Source of the DNA: Paracoccus spongiarum
Lineage (GTDB): Bacteria > Pseudomonadota > Alphaproteobacteria > Rhodobacterales > Rhodobacteraceae
Direction of reading: 5' to 3'
Assembly: GCF_030732095.1 (NCBI RefSeq)
Contig: NZ_JAVAMQ010000012.1
Location: forward strand, 38,772 to 102,771
Length of the DNA stretch: 64,000 bases
Shown: positions 1 through 12,850 of the stretch, in pieces
Layout of the letters: every line of letters begins with the position of its first letter
Position numbering within the stretch: position 1 is the stretch's first letter
Position numbers and translations under genes: made by a program
Notes under the pieces: model-generated
Told to the model about the DNA's origin: nothing
Seen by the model: only the letters and a program-made list of their open reading frames with translations
Databases searched by the model: none

Positions 1-4356
<4,356 letters not shown>

Positions 4357-4372
4357 GGAAGGCCGCCAGCGG

Positions 4373-4405
4373 AAAGGGCCGGACCCGTCCGGGTGCCGGC
4401 CCTTT
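4373..4405 (-). terminator. Probable ctrA terminator hairpin
   Basis: The arms AAAGGGCCGG and CCGGCCCTTT pair perfectly over 10 bp, extended inside by ACCCG/CGGGT. It lies about 20 bases beyond the ctrA stop. A short T-run is built into the arm in either direction, so it could terminate both strands. The rest of the 4093-4427 interval has no gene that I can support. Confidence 0.6.
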
Positions 4406-4427
4406 CATCCCCCGCGACCGGCCGCTG

Positions 4428-5138
<711 letters not shown>

Positions 5139-5154
5139 GAGTGGTCTAGCCCCC

Positions 5155-5159
5155 GATTC
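5155..5159. promoter_or_regulatory. GANTC (CcrM-type) methylation site upstream of ctrA
   Basis: GATTC, a match to GANTC, lies 17 bases upstream of the ctrA start. In Caulobacter a GANTC site in the ctrA promoter couples transcription to replication through CcrM and GcrA. Its presence here is seen directly; the regulatory role is inferred. Confidence 0.4.
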
Positions 5160-5193
5160 GTCTAGGTCATGTCCCGACCATCGACCCTTAAGG

Positions 5194-5208
5194 TTAATAT
5201 GTCGTTAC
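5194..5208 (-). promoter_or_regulatory. Candidate CtrA-binding site in the ctrA promoter
   Basis: TTAA-N7-TTAC (5194-5197 and 5205-5208) matches the CtrA consensus TTAA-N7-TTAA with one mismatch. It sits about 56 bases upstream of the ctrA start, inside the only AT-rich patch between sciP and ctrA. Autoregulation is the likely role. Confidence 0.5.
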
Positions 5209-5237
5209 TTATGGACCGAATTTGCAGATGTCGCAAC

Positions 5238-5513
5238 CTATGGTTGTCTGAATCTTTGCAATGCCGTCACCTTCAGCGCCGCGCGCCCATGCCGCCTGAC
5301 CGCCTCGGTCCAGGCATCGAATTCCTCTTCCGAGAGGCCATAGCGGCGCAGCGCCTCGTCACGGGTGATCAGCCCGTGGGTGACCGCCAGCACCACGGTT
5401 TCCTTGCGGCTGGCGACCCATCGCGTGTCCTTGGGCGGCAGGTCGGCCACGGTCAGGATGCTGCCGTTGGGCAAGGTGACGATGCGGGGGCCACTGGTCT
5501 TTTTCACGAACAT
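5238..5513 (-). CDS. sciP: CtrA inhibitor SciP (DUF1153)
   Basis: SciP is a small helix-turn-helix protein that binds CtrA at promoters and blocks its transcription activation in Caulobacter. This 91-residue product has the DUF1153 hallmarks: an N-terminal segment around LPNGSILTVADLPP, then a Trp-containing WVASRKE stretch and a helical HTH region with GLITRDEALRRYGLS. It is transcribed toward ctrA with 99 bases between, so the regulator and its inhibitor are neighbours. The upstream gap to mnmA carries a second CtrA-like half-site pair. Confidence 0.9.
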   Translation of the reverse strand: MFVKKTSGPRIVTLPNGSILTVADLPPKDTRWVASRKETVVLAVTHGLITRDEALRRYGLSEEEFDAWTEAVRRHGRAALKVTALQRFRQP

Positions 5514-5558
5514 TCCACCTGTCCTTCGGTCGTGTCCGTCGACCCTGACGCAAAGCCT

Positions 5559-5573
5559 TTAAGTCGAGGTTAG
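5559..5573 (-). promoter_or_regulatory. Candidate CtrA-binding site upstream of sciP
   Basis: TTAA-N7-TTAG, one mismatch from the CtrA consensus, lies 46 bases upstream of the sciP start. CtrA activates sciP in Caulobacter, so a site here fits, but the motif is short. Confidence 0.4.
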
Positions 5574-5663
5574 GGCAGGCCGGGTTTTTCCCCCGGTGCG
5601 GGTTGAGAATGCATCGCATTTGCCTATATTTTGCCGCAGTTGCCGCCCGCCCCCAGGATCCAG

Positions 5664-6836
5664 ATGACGATGATGACGCCCCAGCCCGCCCCGGCGCAGA
5701 CCGCCGCCGTGAACAGCCTCGGCTTTGCCAAGCCGCCGGCCGAGACGCGCGTGGTGGTCGCCATGTCCGGCGGCGTCGACAGTTCGGTGGTCGCCGCCAG
5801 CCTGAAAACGGAAGGCTATGACGTGGTCGGCGTGACGCTGCAGCTTTACGATCACGGCGCGGCGCTGGCCAAGAAGGGTGCCTGCTGCGCGGGCCAGGAC
5901 ATCCACGATGCCCGCCGCGTGGCCCAGCGTATGGGCTTTCCGCATTACGTCCTGGATTACGAGAACCGCTTTCGGGAAAGCGTGATCGACGACTTCGCCG
6001 ACGCCTATCTGGCCGGGGCGACGCCGGTGCCCTGCATCCGCTGCAACGAGCGGGTGAAGTTCCGCGACCTGCTGGAAACCGCGCGCGATCTTGATGCCGA
6101 CTGCATGGCGACGGGCCACTATATCCGCCGCCGCGACGGCGCGCAGCGGGCCGAACTGCACATGGCCGCCGACAGCGCCCGCGACCAGAGCTATTTCCTG
6201 TTCTCGACCACCCAGGAACAGCTGGATTTCCTGCGCTTCCCGCTGGGGCATCTGGAAAGCAAGGCCGAAACCCGCGCACTGGCCGCGCAATACGGGCTGG
6301 CGGTCGCCGACAAGCCCGACAGCCAGGATATCTGCTTCGTGCCGAACGGCGATTATGCCGCGGTGATCGAGAAGCTGCGTCCGGGCGCGGCCGATCCGGG
6401 CGAGATCGTCGATCAGGACGGGCAGGTGCTGGGGCGGCATCGCGGCGTGATCCACTACACCATCGGGCAGCGGCGCGGCCTCGGGATCGGCGGGCTGGGC
6501 GATCCGCTCTATGTCCTGCGCCTCGATCCCGAGCGCCGGCAGGTCGTCGTCGGCCCGAAATCTGCGCTGGCCACCACCATCGTGCCGGTCAGCGAGGTGA
6601 ACTGGCTGGGCGATCAGCCGCTTGAGGGCGAGGTGTCCTGCATGGTGCGCATCCGCTCGACCCGGCCGCCGCGGGCGGCCCTGCTGCGCCCGCTGGGCGG
6701 CGGGCGGGCCGAGGTCGAACTGCTGGAGGCCGAGGAGGGCGTCAGCCCCGGCCAGGCCTGCGTGTTCTACGAAAGCGGCGGCACCCGGGTTCTGGGCGGC
6801 GGCTGGATCAGCCTGCGTCGGCGGCGAGCAGCCTGA
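5664..6836 (+). CDS. mnmA: tRNA-specific 2-thiouridylase MnmA
   Basis: Puts sulfur on U34 of tRNA-Lys, Glu and Gln using ATP and persulfide relayed from the cysteine desulfurase. The 390-residue product has the PP-loop SGGVDSS (about 35-41), the CIRCN segment carrying the nucleophilic Cys, the QDICFVP segment with the persulfide Cys, and a C-terminal beta-barrel. The ATG at 5664 is preceded by AGGA 5 bases upstream. The first ~17 residues (PQPAPAQ) are a variable lead. The gene converges on sufE with a 29-base overlap of coding ends. Confidence 0.94.
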   Translation: MTMMTPQPAPAQTAAVNSLGFAKPPAETRVVVAMSGGVDSSVVAASLKTEGYDVVGVTLQLYDHGAALAKKGACCAGQDIHDARRVAQRMGFPHYVLDYENRFRESVIDDFADAYLAGATPVPCIRCNERVKFRDLLETARDLDADCMATGHYIRRRDGAQRAELHMAADSARDQSYFLFSTTQEQLDFLRFPLGHLESKAETRALAAQYGLAVADKPDSQDICFVPNGDYAAVIEKLRPGAADPGEIVDQDGQVLGRHRGVIHYTIGQRRGLGIGGLGDPLYVLRLDPERRQVVVGPKSALATTIVPVSEVNWLGDQPLEGEVSCMVRIRSTRPPRAALLRPLGGGRAEVELLEAEEGVSPGQACVFYESGGTRVLGGGWISLRRRRAA

Positions 6837-7218
6837 TCCGTTCCACCATCGCGCGCAGCCCGTTCGATCGCTGCGAGGACAGGTGTTCGTCTAGGCCCAG
6901 CCGCGCAAGCTCGGCCGGGGCGTCGACGCCAAGCACCTCGCGGGGCGGCAGGCCGGCATACAGCGCGTGCAGGATGGCGATCAGACCGCGCACGATCATC
7001 GCGTCGCTGTCGCCCTGAAAGTCAAAGCGCCCCTCCTCGACCCGCGGCATGATCCAGACCTGACTCGCGCAGCCCTCGACACGGGTGGCCGGGACCTGCA
7101 GCGAGGGGTCCATCGCCGGCATCGCCTTGCCCAGTTCGATGACATGGCGATACCGCTCCTCCCAGTCGTCGAGGAAGTCGAATGTCTCGGCGATCTCTTC
7201 GAATGCGGGGCTGGCCAT
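6808..7218 (-). CDS. sufE: SufE family sulfur-transfer protein
   Basis: SufE accepts persulfide sulfur from the SufS-type cysteine desulfurase for Fe-S cluster assembly. The 136-residue protein carries the sulfur-accepting Cys in VEGCASQVW near residue 51 and the conserved [17 protein letters not shown] start. AAGGAGA lies just upstream of the ATG. It stands alone here, away from a suf operon, and overlaps the end of mnmA tail to tail. Both genes handle sulfur. Confidence 0.92.
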   Translation of the reverse strand: MASPAFEEIAETFDFLDDWEERYRHVIELGKAMPAMDPSLQVPATRVEGCASQVWIMPRVEEGRFDFQGDSDAMIVRGLIAILHALYAGLPPREVLGVDAPAELARLGLDEHLSSQRSNGLRAMVERIRLLAADAG

Positions 7219-7330
7219 GCGGGTCTCCTTTGGCCCGAGGGTTAGCGCGCGCGCCCGCCAAGGTCAAAGAGGCTTTCACCGCCAGACGCTTTCCCCTAAC
7301 AATCGGGCCAAAGATCCGGGGGATGATGCG

Positions 7331-7834
7331 ATGAGGACTTCGAGGGCGCCGATGCTGATGGTGATCCTGCTGATGGCGGGATGCGGCGGCCGCTTCAGCG
7401 ACAGCGGTCTGAACCCGCTGCGCTGGTTCGGCCCAGAGGCGCCGCCCGCGACACTGGCGCCCGAGGCGGGCTATGCCCAGTCGGGCGACCTGCGGCCGGG
7501 CATCCCCCAGATCACCGGCGCCCGGTGGGAGCCGACGAACGAGGGCCGCCTGCTGGTCGTCACCGCGATGGCGCCGACCAAGGGCTATTCCTCGGTCGCG
7601 CTGATCACCGCGCGCCCGCAACCGGCCGGCCGGATCAGCCCCGATGCAGACGGCGTGCTGCGGCTGCGGATGGTCGGCGTCCCCCCTGCCCCGGACAATC
7701 CGGCCGCCGCCCTGCCCGCCCGGGTCGAGACCGACCAGATCACCGCCGCCCTGCCGCTGTCCTCGGTGCAGCTGGCGCGGATCGGCGCGGTCGAGATCAC
7801 CGGCGCAGGCAACATCGTGACGCTGCGCCGGTAG
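7331..7834 (+). CDS. Putative lipoprotein, Rhodobacterales-type hypothetical
   Basis: A 167-residue protein with a typical lipoprotein signal: charged start MRTSR, hydrophobic run, and a lipobox LMAGC with the lipidated Cys at about 18. After that it is a soluble domain with beta-strand-like alternation (GRLLVVTAMAPTKGYSSVALIT) and no recognised motif. It would sit on the inner or outer membrane facing the periplasm. A GGGGG stretch 8 bases upstream supports the ATG. The reading-frame pattern is that of a real gene. It ends 18 bases from the convergent multicopper oxidase gene. Confidence 0.75.
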   Translation: MRTSRAPMLMVILLMAGCGGRFSDSGLNPLRWFGPEAPPATLAPEAGYAQSGDLRPGIPQITGARWEPTNEGRLLVVTAMAPTKGYSSVALITARPQPAGRISPDADGVLRLRMVGVPPAPDNPAAALPARVETDQITAALPLSSVQLARIGAVEITGAGNIVTLRR

Positions 7835-7852
7835 CCCTGCCCCGCGACCGGA

Positions 7853-9310
7853 TCAGGCGGTCAGGGAAAACGTGGTCATCATGCCGGTCGCCATATGCGG
7901 CATGTGGTGACAATGCAGCAGCCATGGCGCGGTTTCTCCGGCATCGAAGGCGATCTCGACCATCGCCATCGGCGGCACATAGACCGTGTCGCGCAGCGCG
8001 CCGGCAACGCGCCGGCCGTTCAGCCCGACGACCTGGAAAACGTGGCCGTGCAGATGCATCGGGTGACCCATCATCGACATGTTGTGAAACATCAGCGAGA
8101 CCCGTTCACCGGCCCGCGCGGCGATGGGCTGGTGCTGGCCCCAGACCGCGCCATTGATGGTCCAGACATAGGGCTGCATCGCGCCGCCCAGCATCACCAT
8201 ATGGCTGCGTTCCACCGGCCGGTCGGGCAGCGGGTGCAGCGCCATCAGCCGCGATTCCTGCGCCAGGCCGGTATCGAAGGCCGGCGCCTCCGCATCCGCC
8301 ATGGGCTCGATGCGCCGCACCTCGGCCTTTGGGGTGGCGAGAATGATCCCGGTCCGATCGCGGGCGCCTTCGCGCAGGGCGAGGATCGGGAAGGCGCCGC
8401 CCCCGGCGGGCAGGTCGATCTCGAAATCCATCCGCTGCGCCATGGCGAGGCCGAAGCGCGTGCCGGTCAGCGGCTGCACCGGATCGCCATCGACCGCGAC
8501 CAGACGCGCCGCGACCGCGCCGGTGTCGATCCAGAACACCGTTGCCGCGGCGGCATTGACCACGCGCAGACGGATGCGGCCGCCGCGCTCGACCTGCACC
8601 ACTTCGGGGTCCGAGAGCGTGCGGTCATTGGCGAGATAGGCGTCGAAATCGTAGTCGTTGAGGTCCATGGCCATGCCGCCCATGCCCTGCATGTTGCCCA
8701 TGGCGCCGTGATCCATGCCCGGCATGCCGCCCATCGCCATGCCTGCCTTGGCCGGGGCCGCGCCGTGATCTGCACCGCTGTTGCTGATCTCGGCCAGGAC
8801 CTCCTCGGGCGGCGCGAAGGAGAAGTCGTGCAGGAACAGCATCACCTCCTGCCGGTCGGCCGTCAGGTCTTCGGGGGTTCGCACGATCAGGGGTGCGGCC
8901 AGCAGGTTCATCTCGTGCGTCACCACATGGGCATGCATCCAGAAGGTGCCGGGCCGGGTCTCGTAATCGTAGGAGCGCGTCTCGCCGGGGGCGAGCAGGG
9001 GCGCCGTGTTGGGCGCGCCATCCTGCGCATTCGGCGGGATCTGGCCATGCCAATGGATGATCGTCGGCTCGTCGAGGGTGTTTGTCAGATAGACCCGGAA
9101 CCTCTGGCCGGGGTCAAGCACGAGGCCCTGGCCAGCGGGACCGGCAAGGCCGAAGACGGTGGCCGCGCGTCCGTCGATATCCAGCGTGCGGGACGCGGCG
9201 GCAAGGGCGATCGGGGCCGCGGATTGCGCACGGGCAAGCCGGGGCATCTGCGCCGCAGCCATGGCGGCAGCACTCGCGGCAAGGAAGCCGCGGCGGGAAA
9301 GTTGGGTCAT
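7853..9310 (-). CDS. Tat-exported multicopper oxidase
   Basis: A 485-residue periplasmic copper enzyme (CopA/CueO/laccase type) that probably oxidises Cu(I) or phenols. A Tat signal (SRRGFLAAS) precedes three cupredoxin domains. Copper ligands are visible in HWHG, WMHAHV, HPMHLHGHVF and the C-terminal HCHHMPHMATGM (T1/T2/T3 ligands). A Met- and His-rich loop (GGMPGMDHGAMGNMQGM) in the middle resembles the Cu(I)-binding inserts of copper-resistance oxidases. GAGGAGA is 4 bases upstream of the ATG at 9310. A small Cys-rich secreted protein is encoded 69 bases upstream in the same direction, suggesting a copper-tolerance operon. Confidence 0.9.
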   Translation of the reverse strand: MTQLSRRGFLAASAAAMAAAQMPRLARAQSAAPIALAAASRTLDIDGRAATVFGLAGPAGQGLVLDPGQRFRVYLTNTLDEPTIIHWHGQIPPNAQDGAPNTAPLLAPGETRSYDYETRPGTFWMHAHVVTHEMNLLAAPLIVRTPEDLTADRQEVMLFLHDFSFAPPEEVLAEISNSGADHGAAPAKAGMAMGGMPGMDHGAMGNMQGMGGMAMDLNDYDFDAYLANDRTLSDPEVVQVERGGRIRLRVVNAAAATVFWIDTGAVAARLVAVDGDPVQPLTGTRFGLAMAQRMDFEIDLPAGGGAFPILALREGARDRTGIILATPKAEVRRIEPMADAEAPAFDTGLAQESRLMALHPLPDRPVERSHMVMLGGAMQPYVWTINGAVWGQHQPIAARAGERVSLMFHNMSMMGHPMHLHGHVFQVVGLNGRRVAGALRDTVYVPPMAMVEIAFDAGETAPWLLHCHHMPHMATGMMTTFSLTA

Positions 9311-9379
9311 GTCGTCTCCTCGGGACCAGGTCCCGTTCATCACGGTCGATGGAATGCCGCGGGCCGCGCCCGGGCGCGA

Positions 9380-9742
9380 TCAGAGGAGACGAGGTCTGGG
9401 CGGTCGGTCGTCGAGGTCCGACGGCCGTCCCGAGCCGCAGTCATGGGCAGGCAGGCCCTTCCGGACCGGACCGCAGGCGGCGGCCTCGGTGCCGCCGGGC
9501 GCCATCAACGGGACTGCAAGGCTTGCGCAGGCCATCTCACACAGCGCGGCATCGCCCGAGGGACAGTGCTGCGCGCCCGCGCAGGCGGCATCGGCCCGCT
9601 TGACCGCAGGTCCCGCATGGCCAAGATGCGCGGCCTGTTCCGGGCCGGGACCAATACCTGCCCGCGCCAGATGCGCACCGCTCTGCGTCGTCGCGAGGGT
9701 GATGGCAAGCAGGGCAAGCAGGGCGAGGGCGCGCAGGAGCAT
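9380..9742 (-). CDS. Small secreted Cys-rich protein upstream of the multicopper oxidase
   Basis: A 120-residue product with an N-terminal signal peptide (LLRALALLALLAITLATT), then a domain with six Cys in pairs (CAGAQHC, CEMAC, CGP, HDCG) and a Pro/Arg-rich tail. I do not recognise a family. It is 69 bases upstream of the oxidase on the same strand, so a role in periplasmic copper handling is plausible by context only. The regular Cys spacing and signal peptide argue for a real gene. Confidence 0.6.
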   Translation of the reverse strand: MLLRALALLALLAITLATTQSGAHLARAGIGPGPEQAAHLGHAGPAVKRADAACAGAQHCPSGDAALCEMACASLAVPLMAPGGTEAAACGPVRKGLPAHDCGSGRPSDLDDRPPRPRLL

Positions 9743-9840
9743 GTCTCGATGCTAGGCATTCTGCGCGATGACGTCCAACCCCGCGTCCGGCCAGAGGCGT
9801 CACAACGCCGTGACGCGGGATGGCGGCCGGCAAGACCTGA

Positions 9841-10311
9841 TCATGGCGCGGTGGCCCGGCCCTTTGCGACGATGCACGCGCGCAGATCGACCGAGGGGGT
9901 GATCTCGTAGGCGTCCAGCACCCCCTTGGCGATGCGGGATCCGGATATCTCCCAGGAATAGTGATCTCGATGCGGATAATCGTAGATGGCGGACCGCTCC
10001 TTGAAAGCCTCCATCGGCACAAGGAAGAAGCGCGGCGCGTCCCCGAAAGTGGCGATCACCATGATTTCAGGCGCCGTGTCGCGGCCGCGCCTGATGGCGG
10101 CCAATGATCCGCGGGTCCCGACCGTCTTGACCTGAACATGCCGACCATCCGCGGCAACCAGGTCGATCGAGGCACTGCCGTGGCTGGTCATGCGATGATC
10201 GACCCCGGTGCGGTCCTTCATGATCGCCTCGGCAACCATTTCGGACCAGGTCGGCGATCCGACGGTCAGGCGGCGGAACAACTCGTCTTCCCGATATTTG
10301 CGGATCAGCAT
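9841..10311 (-). CDS. Orphan protein with a PD-(D/E)XK-like motif
   Basis: Unrecognised 156-residue soluble protein. It contains E28, then SIDLVAADGRHVQVKT, in which D50 and Q60-x-K62 are spaced as in the PD-(D/E)XK nuclease fold with the QxK variant. A later EIMVIATFG and FFLVPMEAF look like the core strands that follow. The start is uncertain: the open frame extends to an ATG at 10404, but the N-terminal extension has no visible conservation. No methyltransferase or partner lies beside it, so a classical restriction system is not supported. It borders a long gene-free stretch. Confidence 0.55.
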   Translation of the reverse strand: MLIRKYREDELFRRLTVGSPTWSEMVAEAIMKDRTGVDHRMTSHGSASIDLVAADGRHVQVKTVGTRGSLAAIRRGRDTAPEIMVIATFGDAPRFFLVPMEAFKERSAIYDYPHRDHYSWEISGSRIAKGVLDAYEITPSVDLRACIVAKGRATAP

Positions 10312-10404
10312 CTCGAGATGGGTCACGCGAGCGAACTCCCTGGGGACGGTGCTGGCGGTCGTCTGGATGACGGTGAAACGGCGATGTCGGTCGCAGCGTG
10401 CCAT

Positions 10405-11519
10405 TCCCCGCGGACACGCCCTCCGGGCGGGCCGGTCCCCGCTGGATGGGGCAAGTCCGGAACTTCACTGTCGCGGTCCTTGACGAGGCGATTTAGCCGC
10501 ACGATCCGGTTGTCTGCCCACGCATGTCTCGGCTTGTCCGGATTCCGGCCCGCGCGACGGTATCGACAGGACGCGGCGGCAAGCCGTGGACAATGACCGA
10601 TGCGTCCCCGGGCGCGAGGTCATGCAGGCGTCCCCCCGAAGACGGTCGTCGCCCCCCCCCCGGGCCCGCCGCGTCGAGACCGGGCGGTTCGGTCTGGCCC
10701 TTCTGCTGATGACGGGCAGCGCATCCGCACCCTCGAAACGAACCCTGCAAGCCAAGACCCCGCGGCGGATCGCGGGCGCCCGAAGCGCGGGCATCGTCCG
10801 CCCGGGCGGTCGATCTGCACCCCGGCCCGATCGCTGCCGGTCGCGCCGGTCAGGGTTCCGGGGCTTCGCGCCGGCCCGGCAAATTTGTCTGGCGCCGCGG
10901 CGCTGGCGCCTCCGCTCTCGTGAAGTCGCGCCTGCCGCCCGGAGGGGTGCTGGGATCGTCCGGTCGCGGATCGGTTGCCCCTGCCGCGATGGGGCCGGCG
11001 GGGACCGTCACAGGTCGCGGATCAGGACCGCAGACCCACGGGGCGGAACGCTGCGCGCCAGGGTGCAGGTCAGCCGGCCTCGCTGCCGGTCAGTGTGGCG
11101 CGTCCAGGCGCAGGCGCCACCCTCGTCAGGGATGAACACCATCGCATCCGGGGTCCCGAGCCCCGTCCGGTCGCGACAGGGCGCGTTGACCGCCGGCTAG
11201 CCTGGCCAGGGAAAGGGATCGGCACCGGACGTCCCGGGAGGTTACCGTCCTTCGCGAAAGGCGCCGCCGCGGCTGATCCGGCGCTTGCGACGCGATCCGG
11301 GGTCCGGCGGGCACGCGGGTCTGGGTGGCGGCAGACGTCACCGGCCCGTGCGAAGGGGTAAGCGGCCCTGACCGCGCGGGCAAAGGTCGTGCCGGAGCAG
11401 GCTTCGCCGGGCTCGCGATACGCAACCTGTGCGCCAGCGCCCGCCCGGGGTCCGGAACCGGAAGCGGGCGCGTGGCCCTGTCGCGGCCTGCCGGTTGGCG
11501 CAACACCCGCGCGGAGCCT
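10405..11519. other. 1.1-kb stretch without a supportable gene
   Basis: Very GC-rich DNA, including a run of ten C at about 10657-10667, with overlapping open frames on both strands whose products are Arg/Pro/Gly-rich and show no motif, signal or ribosome-binding site. I see no RNA gene until the tRNA-Leu. It may be remnant coding sequence too decayed to recognise. Confidence 0.5.
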
Positions 11520-11603
11520 TGGTACGGGTGGTCGGACTCGAACCGACACTCCTTGCGGAAAGGGTGTTTGAGACCCTCGCGTCTACCATTCCGCCACACC
11601 CGC
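11520..11603 (-). tRNA. tRNA-Leu (anticodon CAA)
   Basis: An 84-base cloverleaf with the long variable arm of a leucine tRNA. The anticodon stem AGGGT/ACCCT encloses the loop CTCAAAC, giving CAA at 34-36. The T arm contains GGTTCGAGTCC, and the encoded 3' CCA follows discriminator A73 (11520-11522). The acceptor stem is GCGGGTG/CACCCGT with one G-U pair. Confidence 0.95.
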
Positions 11604-11643
11604 AGGTCAGACCCCCCGGATGGTAGTCGCGGGGGACGGCTTC

Positions 11644-11672
11644 TCTATAATGCGCGGTTTCGGCAGGATCAA
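11644..11672 (-). promoter_or_regulatory. Promoter of tRNA-Leu
   Basis: On the minus strand TTGATC (-35) and TATAGA (-10) are separated by exactly 17 bases, placing the transcription start about 34 bases before the tRNA 5' end. This is the most AT-rich patch in the area. Confidence 0.55.
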
Positions 11673-11779
11673 TGCAGTCCGGAACGCGGTTCCGCAACGC
11701 GACATCGCGCGCCGGATCGGGGCCGCAGACGGCCCCATCGGGCAGACGCGGGTGTTGCCTGCCGCGCAAGGCCCGCGGA

Positions 11780-12739
11780 TCAGGCCCGGCCGAGCCTTGC
11801 CAGGCGCGCGGCGCGGAGGCGGGCGAAGTCGTCGCCCGCATGATAGGAGGATCGCGTCAGCGGCGTCGCCGAGACCATCAGGAAGCCCTTGCCATAGGCC
11901 GATTTCTCGTAGCCGGCGAACTCCTCGGGGGTCACGAAGCGGTCGACGCGGTGATGCTTGGGCGTGGGTTGCAGATACTGGCCGATGGTCATGAAGTCGA
12001 TGTCGGCGGCGCGCATGTCGTCCATGACCTGCAGCACGCCCTGGCGATCCTCGCCCAGCCCGACCATGATCCCCGATTTCGTGAACATGGCGGGGTCAAG
12101 CTCCTTCACCCGCTGCAAGAGCCGCAGCGAATGGAAGTAGCGCGCCCCCGGCCGCACCGTCGGGTAAAGGCCCGGCACGGTTTCAAGATTGTGGTTGAAG
12201 ACGTCGGGCCGCGCCTCGACCACCGCCTCGAGCGCGCCCGGGCGGGACTTGAGAAAGTCGGGCGTCAGCACCTCGATCGTCGCATCGGGCGAGCGGTGGC
12301 GGATCGCGCGGATGGTCTGGGCGAAATGCTCGGCGCCGCCATCGTCCAGATCGTCGCGATCGACCGAGGTGATGACCACATGCTTCAGTCCCAGCTTCTG
12401 GACGGCATGGGCGACGCGGCCCGGCTCGAACACGTCGAGGGCCTGCGGCTTGCCGGTGATGACATTGCAGAAGGAACAGCCGCGTGTGCAGATCTCGCCC
12501 ATGATCATCATGGTGGCGTGACCCTGGCTCCAGCATTCGCCGACATTCGGACAGCCCGCCTCTTCGCAGACGGTCGACAGGCGGTTCTCGCGCAGGATGT
12601 CGCGGGTCTGGCGATACCCCTCGGATGTGGGCGCCTTGACGCGGATCCAGTCGGGCTTCTTCGGCTGCGCCTGATCCGAGCGATGCGCCTTCTCGGGGTG
12701 GCGCAGGCGGGGCGGCTGGGGGATCGTCGTCTCGGACAT
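11780..12739 (-). CDS. lipA: Lipoyl synthase LipA
   Basis: A radical-SAM enzyme that inserts two sulfurs into octanoyl groups on lipoyl domains. The 319-residue product shows both clusters: the auxiliary cluster Cys set [12 protein letters not shown] and the radical-[11 protein letters not shown]. The C-terminal RSSYHAGDD serine motif that ligates the auxiliary cluster is intact. The ATG at 12739 follows an AAGG-type site. It is preceded on the same strand by the DUF6456 gene but separated from it by a strong hairpin, so it probably has its own promoter. Confidence 0.95.
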   Translation of the reverse strand: MSETTIPQPPRLRHPEKAHRSDQAQPKKPDWIRVKAPTSEGYRQTRDILRENRLSTVCEEAGCPNVGECWSQGHATMMIMGEICTRGCSFCNVITGKPQALDVFEPGRVAHAVQKLGLKHVVITSVDRDDLDDGGAEHFAQTIRAIRHRSPDATIEVLTPDFLKSRPGALEAVVEARPDVFNHNLETVPGLYPTVRPGARYFHSLRLLQRVKELDPAMFTKSGIMVGLGEDRQGVLQVMDDMRAADIDFMTIGQYLQPTPKHHRVDRFVTPEEFAGYEKSAYGKGFLMVSATPLTRSSYHAGDDFARLRAARLARLGRA

Positions 12740-12795
12740 GTCCGACCTTTCGGATGAAATCCCCCGTGCATAGTCACAAACGGCGCCAAAGTTCA

Positions 12796-12834
12796 ACGCC
12801 GACCTGCGCATGGCACGCATGCGCAGGTCGGCGT
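12796..12834 (-). terminator. 17-bp perfect hairpin after the DUF6456 gene
   Basis: The arms 12796-12812 and 12818-12834 are perfectly complementary with a 5-base loop (GCACG). In minus-strand reading the stem is followed by TTGAACTTTGG. It lies 17 bases past the DUF6456 stop and before lipA, so it most likely terminates or processes that transcript. Confidence 0.65.
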
Positions 12835-12850
12835 CCCGCACTTCGGCGCC

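Noticed and set aside
9841..10404. The orphan nuclease-like gene as part of a restriction-modification system
   Set aside because: No methyltransferase or specificity gene is nearby; the only methyltransferases in the window are in unrelated operons.
10586..11200. A 204-codon plus-strand frame in the gene-free stretch
   Set aside because: Arg/Ser/Pro-rich product, no ribosome-binding site and no recognisable domain; overlapping frames on both strands look alike.
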